Both the position numbers and the translations under genes were made by a program. This document shows, one piece after another, positions 59,882-64,000 of a stretch of 64,000 nucleotides of DNA (within the stretch, counting starts at the first letter, position 1; every line of letters starts with the position of its first letter). A model generated the notes under the pieces. That model did not search any database and was not told where the DNA came from. It saw only the letters and a list, made by a program, of their open reading frames with translations. Source of the DNA: Notolepis coatsorum (lineage: Eukaryota; Chordata; Actinopteri; Aulopiformes; Paralepididae); assembly GCA_963971535.1 (NCBI GenBank), contig OZ020589.1:84462955-84526954 (forward strand). The letters are read 5' to 3'.

Positions 59882-62249
59882 AGCTCCGGGCCCGTCAGGG
59901 TACCGACCCGGACCACGAAGGACAGTCGACGCCGTCGTAACCGGAGTCGCCGACTCGGCCGCGGAGGGCACCGAGACGCAAGACGTGCAAGGGGAATGCC
60001 TCACCCTAGACGTCCAGATCGACAGGGTCGAGACCCGCTGCCTCTTCGACACCGGCGCCGAAGTCACCACCATGAACGAAAGCCACTTCCGAAGACACTT
60101 CCCGCGGTCGAGGTTAACCCCCTCCAACTGGATCACTCTCATCGCCGCCAACGGGTTGGAGATCCCAGTGGTGGGGTGTCTCTACGCCGAAGTGAAGTGC
60201 CTAGATATGACATTTACGGGGAAATGCATATTCATACTAAAAGACGATTCCGGCCGAGTGGTCCCAGGAGTCGCCGTCCAGGGACTTCTGGGCATGAACG
60301 TGCTCAGCGGGGTAGACGGCCTGTTCAAGGGGATCAAGGGGATGCGGCCGGCGAGCCGAAGACGTGTCGACGCTAGAAGCATCGCCATCCGCCATATGGT
60401 CGCCGCCATGGCCCAAGAAGCCCGAGAGTGTACCGCCCCGGGAAGGATGGGGTACGTCAAGGTGGCCGGCAGAGAGTCAGTGGTCATCCCCCCGCACAGC
60501 GAAGTGATCGTCTCAGGCCGCTGTGAGGCGGCAGCGGGGATGCGGCGTCCCGTGATGCTAGAGAACACGCCGAGTGCCAACCTGCCCCCCGGACTACTGG
60601 TGGCGAACGTGGTGGCATATGCCCGACAGGGAAGAGTGCCTGTGCGGGTGTTGAACCCGACCAACGTCGAGATGGTGCTCCGACCCCGGTCCAGGCTGGC
60701 GGAGCTCCACTGCCCCCGTCAGGTACGGCCTAAGGAGAGGGTGATTGTGGAGGAAGTAGACGGAGGCGTCCGAGTGACGGCGATTGAGACTCGAGACAGC
60801 CCGCCAGAGGTGGAGTCGGACGGGAAGACCCGAGGGCTCGCCGTGGCCGTACAGGCGAATCTGCAGGATCTCACACCGGCCCATGTGAGCCGGCTAAATC
60901 AAGTGTTGGAGAAACACAAGGCGGTGTTCTCTGTAGACGACGGGGACTATGGTTACACAACCACGGTCACTCACTACGTCCCCACCGGTGACGCACACCC
61001 GGTCAAGCAACGCCACCCAAGAATACCGCCCCACGTGTTCCAAGAAGTAAAGCGGCACGTACAAGACCTGGTGCACCAGGGTGTCCTGGTAGAGAGCTGC
61101 AGTCCGTGGGCATCACCAGCCGTGATCGTCATAAAGAAGGGCGGCTCCGTGCGGTTCTGCTGCGACTACCGCCGCCTAAATAACGTGACGCACCGGGATG
61201 CGTACCCCCTACCTCGTATCGAGGAGTCCCTAGACGCCTTGGGGCAGGCCAAGATCTTCTCCTCGCTCTATCTCACCGCCGGCTACTTCCAGGTGGCGGT
61301 GAAAGAAGAAGACCAAGAGAAGACGGCAGTCACGACGCCCTTCGGCCTCTACCAGTGGACCCGTATGCCCTTTGGGCTGTGTAACGCACCAGCGACATTC
61401 CAGCGGTTGATGACCGCCGTGCTGGGAGACCTGGCCTTCGACGTCCTACTCGTCTACCTAGACGACGTCTTGGTGTTCGCCAGTGACTTCGAGAGCCACT
61501 GTCAGAAGTTGGACCTGGTGTTTGGATGGCTTCGGGAGCATGGGCTCAAACTCAAGCCCCGGAAGTGCTTCCTTCTGAAGACCGAAGTCAAGTTCCTACG
61601 ACACATCGTCTCCGCAGCAGGCATACAGGTCGACACCGACAAAGTGAAGGCGTTGGAGGACTGGCCAGCGCCACGCTCAGCGAAGGAAGTGAGGCAGGTG
61701 ATCGGGTTCCTGTCCTATTATCGGCGATTCGTGCCTCGCTTCGCCCAGGTGGCCCAGCCACTGCACGCCCTGATGGGGAAAGAAAAAAAGGGGTTCGCCA
61801 AAGGCCGGCCCGAGGCCTTCAAGTGGACTCCGCAGTGTCAGACGGCCTTCGACCATCTGCGGAAGTGCCTCTTGACACCCCCGGTGCTGGCCTACCCCGA
61901 CCTCCAGCTCCCCTTCATAGTTACCACAGACGGGAGTTACTTGGGACTGGGAGCGGTACTAAGTCAGAAACAAGAGGGCGTGGAGCGAGTCATCGCCTTT
62001 GCAAGCCGAGGCCTGCGTGGGTCCGAAAGGAATGACCAAAATTATAGTGCGTTCAAGCTGGAACTCCTCGCCCTGAAGTGGGCGGTCACTGAGAAGTTCA
62101 GAGACCTCTTGATGTATGCCCAGTTCACCGTGATCACCGACCACAACCCGCTGAGGCACCTTGGCACGGCCAACCTGGGAGCAGTGGAGCAGCGCTGGAA
62201 TGCTCAGCTTGCGGAGTACGACTTCGTGGTGCACTACAAACCTGGTTGA
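59882..62249 (+). pseudogene. Gypsy protease, RT and RNase H with a mutated RT catalytic residue
   Basis: In frame with gag: protease CLFDTGAEVTTM (60,032-60,067); RT with CCDYRRLNNVTHRDAYPLP, QWTRMPFGLCNAPATFQRL and VYLDDVLVFA; RNase H with TTDGSYLGLGAVLSQ, FKLELLALKWAV and ITDHNPLRHL. The motif A segment reads FSSLYLTAGYFQV, with Tyr where Gypsy RTs have the catalytic Asp. The frame stops at TGA 62,247-62,249 inside 'YKPG.LNQNADALSR', where CGA is expected. Confidence 0.9.
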
Positions 62250-64000
62250 CTCAACCAGAACGCAGACGCCCTGTCTCGCATGCCGATGCGATCAGAACCT
62301 GAAGTGGAAGACACCCACACCCGTCAGGGTCTCCAGGAACGGACCGCTCCATTGTCCGTCCCCGCCCCAGTCGCCCGCGATGGCTACGTTGTGGTTCCAG
62401 CGGAGGAAGTACGGGCCCTGCTGTGCCCCGGGAGACCGACAGAGACGCTGGAGGTCCCGAGTGTCAGCGCACGACAGATAGCGGCACAGAAGGGGAACAG
62501 CGGATACGACTGGGCGGAAATGCGGCAACTTCAGGCAGACGACCGCGAGTTGGGTCCGGTGTGGCGGGCGGTGACGCAGGGGGTCCCTTCCACTAAAGTA
62601 CAGCTGAAAGAAGGAGACCCGAAACTCCGCAAGTTATACGGGCAGTGGGAGCGGTTCCGTCTGCACCAACAAGTACTGTTTCGGCGCGTCAGCGATCCCC
62701 GCGACGGGGAGGAGGTTCTCCAGCTGGTGGTGCCCACAGCCCTGCGACGGAGGATCTACGAGACCCAGCACGAAGATGCGGGACACTACGGGGGACGAGG
62801 GACAGTGGTCCTGATGAGGCGAGGTTATTACTGGATCGGAATGGCCAAAGAGGTGAAGAAATGGGTGTAGCAATGCAGGCGATGTGCATTAGCTCGCGAT
62901 GTGTTCCCTAAAGCCCAGGCCCAGATTACCTGCACTAACGTGACGGCACCCATGGAGGTCCTGGCCATGGACTTCACCGTATTGGAGAGGTCGGTGGGTG
63001 GCTACGAGAACGTACTGGTGCTGACCGATATGTTCACCAGGTTCACTATTGCCGTACCGACCAAAGACCAGACTGCGAAGACCACCGCCGCTGCCATCAT
63101 CAAGTACTGGTTTGTGTACTACGGTTGCCCTGCCCGACTCCATGCCGTTCAAGGGCGAAATTTCGAGTCGAGCGTCATCAAGGAGCTCTGCCGACTGTAC
63201 GGAATTTCAAAGAGCCGCACCACGCCTTACTATCCCCAGGGGAATGGGCAATGCGAGAGGTTCAATCGGACGATGCACGACATGCTGCGTAGTCTGCCCG
63301 CAGAGAAGAAGCGGGACTGGAAGGAGCACCTACCCGAGTTGGTACTTACGTACAACTGCCACGTGCACTCCTCCACGGGATACTCTCCCTTCTACCTGCT
63401 CTTCGGGAGGGACGCTAGGATGCCCCGGGATGTCCTGGGGGGCAGAGACGTCATTGAGGAGGGGGCGGCGGACCTGGACGAGTGGGTACAGAGTCACCAC
63501 GAGCGACTAAAGGTTGCCGCGGAGGCCGCCGAGGCCACGGCGAAGCAGGCGTCCCATCGACGCAAGAGAATCTATGACAGGAAGAGCAGAGGTGCACTCC
63601 TGCGGGCCGGAGACCGGGTCCTGATACGCGAACACCGAATCCGGGGCCGTAATAAGATACAGGACAAGTGGGAGCCTACATCGTATGTGGTGGTTAAGCA
63701 GAGCCACGAAGGGACGCCCGTGTTCACGGTCAGGCCCGAAGCAGGGGGTCCAGAAAGGACCGTGCATCGAGACCAGCTCAAGACCTGTCCCTTCCCGGCT
63801 TCTGACCCGGAAGTGCGGGCGAGAGCCCCTCGACAGATCCCGGCGGCACCGCGGAGCTCGTCCGAATCAGACATCGGAGGTGCTTTCTGTCACCGGCGGG
63901 AAACGCATCCTAGGGCGTGTAACCACCCCGGGCCCCTGCGGGACGCCCCTGAAGAGGCCAAGAGCGCCGAGTCAGAGGTGGAGTCGACCCCCTCAGGAGA
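62250..64000 (+). pseudogene. Gypsy integrase, running off the window
   Basis: The same frame continues with LNQNADALSRMP, a spacer, and the HHCC domain (HEDAGHYGGRGTV ... W.*QCRRCA) broken by TAG at 62,868-62,870 where CAG is expected. The core has [11 protein letters not shown], then [13 protein letters not shown] with Val in place of the second catalytic Asp, and [10 protein letters not shown] with the Glu kept. A GPY-like C-terminus ([13 protein letters not shown] ... [10 protein letters not shown]) follows, and the frame appears open to the last base. The 3' LTR must lie beyond the window. Confidence 0.88.

Overview
This window reads as a repeat-dense stretch of a fish genome, most likely teleost. 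The basis is the repertoire: a tRNA-derived SINE with the tail shared by fish L2-type elements, an L2 3' end, Jockey-group LINE fragments, a BEL/Pao and a vertebrate-type copia element, several hAT families with 8-bp target duplications, TTAA-targeting piggyBac-like elements and a Ty3/Gypsy element. I recognise no ordinary host gene. Nearly all long open frames belong to mobile elements.

Layout. Bases 1-5,840 are mostly anonymous, with a SINE and short repeats. 5,848-7,508 is a non-autonomous hAT element whose second copy lies inverted at 44,701-46,445. 8,200-13,260 holds LINE remains (an apurinic-endonuclease LINE, then one with a restriction-like endonuclease). 13,330-14,640 is a Gypsy relic with integrase upstream of reverse transcriptase. 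15,010-42,863 is one copia element (minus strand) opened by two independent insertions: (i) a hAT element at 15,763, itself containing a piggyBac-like element that contains a PIF/Harbinger-like element, and carrying a BEL/Pao element at its right tip, one LTR of which contains an L2 fragment; (ii) at 30,021-39,614, a 9.6-kb LTR element with two 1,428-bp LTRs that carries no visible gag-pol but a large C2H2 zinc-finger ORF. 42,900-51,520 holds a SINE, piggyBac-like and hAT elements. 52,067-55,162 is an uninterrupted LINE ORF2. 55,646-56,352 is an amplified foldback element. 56,983-64,000 is a Gypsy element that runs off the window.

The nesting is supported by matching target duplications (GAACC, CCTGG, GTATAGAG) that rejoin to a coherent copia element of about 4.7 kb. 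The relative order is copia first, then hAT, then BEL in the hAT tip. The zinc-finger LTR element is young: I count four differences between its LTRs.

The most unusual object is that zinc-finger LTR element. It has a CCAAT/TATA promoter and a splice-donor-like site in the LTR, a primer-binding-site-like sequence and a polypurine tract. Internally it has two tandem arrays (82 bp x6 and 112/113 bp x11) lying just upstream of two coding regions. One coding region is an ORF with about 25 ten-residue LAQEELA-type repeats, three 'PPDxWAxLTPE' repeats and seven zinc fingers; the other is low-complexity. It looks like a non-autonomous retroelement that moves a zinc-finger gene.
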